Source: Duganella qianjiadongensis
GTDB taxonomy: Bacteria > Pseudomonadota > Gammaproteobacteria > Burkholderiales > Burkholderiaceae_D
Direction of reading: 5' to 3'
Assembly: GCF_009857915.1 (NCBI RefSeq)
Contig: NZ_WWCM01000011.1
Span: forward strand, 62,001-126,000
Length of the DNA: 64,000 bases
Shown: piece by piece, positions 63,584-64,000 of the stretch
Layout of the letters: each line of letters begins with the position of its first letter
Position numbering within the stretch: the first letter of the stretch is position 1
The notes under the pieces: generated by a model
What the model was told of the DNA's origin: nothing
Database searches by the model: none
Seen by the model: the letters and a program-made list of their open reading frames with translations, nothing else
Translations under genes and position numbers: made by a program

Positions 63584-64000
63584 TATTTACCCTCTCCTGC
63601 TTTTTCAACAGTGATAGAACCGAACATGCTACCCAGTGCAGCGGTCGATGCGTGCGCAGCGGCCACACGCACGGTGCGTGCTGGCAGTGCTGCGTCGATA
63701 GCAGCGACCAGCGTGGCGCTACCGGCACCCTGGGTCACTTTCACCAGATCGCCTGCAGCCACACCCAGTTGCTGGGCCAGCGCTGCCGACAGATGCGCTT
63801 TCGGCGCAGCCGCGTCGGCGGTCTGTTGCAGCGGCTCGGAGCGGCGCACGATGGCGTCGGCAAAGTAGATCGGTACATCGGCGATACGCTCGGTGCCGCC
63901 GTTGCCGATTTGCGCGGCCACCGGTGCAGCGGCGCTGCGGTTGTTCAGCTTGGCCGACAGGTCGGTCACGCCGGCACCCAGCACTTCGTCGCGGATGGCT
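63583..64000 (-). CDS. nuoG: NADH-quinone oxidoreductase subunit G, C-terminal end only
   Basis: The frame is open from the window edge to the stop at 63583; only the last 138 codons are present. The segment [20 protein letters not shown] resembles the molybdopterin-dinucleotide-binding-like C-terminal domain of NuoG, and the position upstream of nuoH is standard. The rest, including all Fe-S cysteines, lies beyond the window. Identification rests on operon position and that domain. Confidence 0.85.
   Translation of the reverse strand, partial: AIRDEVLGAGVTDLSAKLNNRSAAAPVAAQIGNGGTERIADVPIYFADAIVRRSEPLQQTADAAAPKAHLSAALAQQLGVAAGDLVKVTQGAGSATLVAAIDAALPARTVRVAAAHASTAALGSMFGSITVEKAGEGK

Noticed and set aside
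1..64000. tRNA, rRNA, insertion sequences, prophage or integrase genes
   Set aside because: None seen: no CCA-ended cloverleaf patterns, no transposase-like proteins and no terminal inverted repeats with target duplications were noticed.

Overview
The window is GC-rich and densely packed, with many 1-bp and 4-bp stop/start overlaps. It looks like a chromosomal piece of a betaproteobacterium, most likely of the Oxalobacteraceae (Massilia/Duganella/Janthinobacterium type). This inference rests on the nuo order ending in nuoN followed by a DUF2818 gene, the ispD-ispF pair, a PEP-CTERM protein, a protealysin/emfourin pair and OmpR/EnvZ proteins of betaproteobacterial type. No rRNA, tRNA, insertion sequence, integrase, plasmid origin or CRISPR array was found.

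Left part (1-9000): the start of a small exported protein, then ompR-envZ with a tandem GTAA-type site upstream, an exported protein coupled to envZ, an Imm26-like gene, a PEP-CTERM protein, and a 1481-residue surface-type protein. That protein carries cadherin/VCBS-like domains followed by three nearly identical 1050-bp units, each holding two Hcp-like domains. Next (9040-15360) is a TPP riboswitch in front of a TonB-dependent receptor, converging on an overlapping set for an S46 peptidase, a PnuC-type transporter, a NadR-type kinase and a small outer-membrane protein. This is probably a vitamin (thiamine or nicotinamide riboside) uptake locus.

Middle part (15500-31000): an RND multidrug pump operon (mdtA-mdtB-mdtC plus an outer-membrane factor, all translationally coupled) is divergent from a Spy/CpxP-like protein, a response regulator and a sensor kinase. 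The shared promoter region has a perfect GTAAA-N5-GTAAA CpxR-type box. sppA (67K type) and a sodium/solute symporter follow.

The most unusual region is 31190-40375. It is a tight cluster of six mostly unrecognised genes around a 1.2-kresidue tubulin/FtsZ-superfamily protein with a C-terminal GYF_2 domain. Its partners are a soluble protein, a signal-peptide protein with a degenerate vWA-like domain and a membrane anchor, a small membrane protein, a zinc-ribbon/membrane/helical protein and a glycine-zipper lipoprotein. It looks like an undescribed envelope-associated cytoskeletal system. Then come a DUF3820 gene, an M4 protease (protealysin type) and its inhibitor emfourin. Emfourin is the head of a tandem duplication: two diverged copies of an unknown ORF and two decayed 3' ends of emfourin, all three emfourin ends keeping one 37-nt hairpin whose stem changes in a compensatory way.

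Right part (43775-64000): a glutaredoxin-like protein without active-site cysteines, a PAS-degenerate GGDEF-EAL protein overlapping an HDOD gene, a LysR regulator divergent from a pirin, ribA behind a strong hairpin terminator, an exported trypsin-like protease coupled to an FHA-membrane protein, ispD-ispF, an exported protein with an HExxH-like motif coupled to a Nudix hydrolase, DUF2818, and the respiratory complex I genes nuoN, M, L, K, J, I, H and the 3' end of nuoG, all read leftward.
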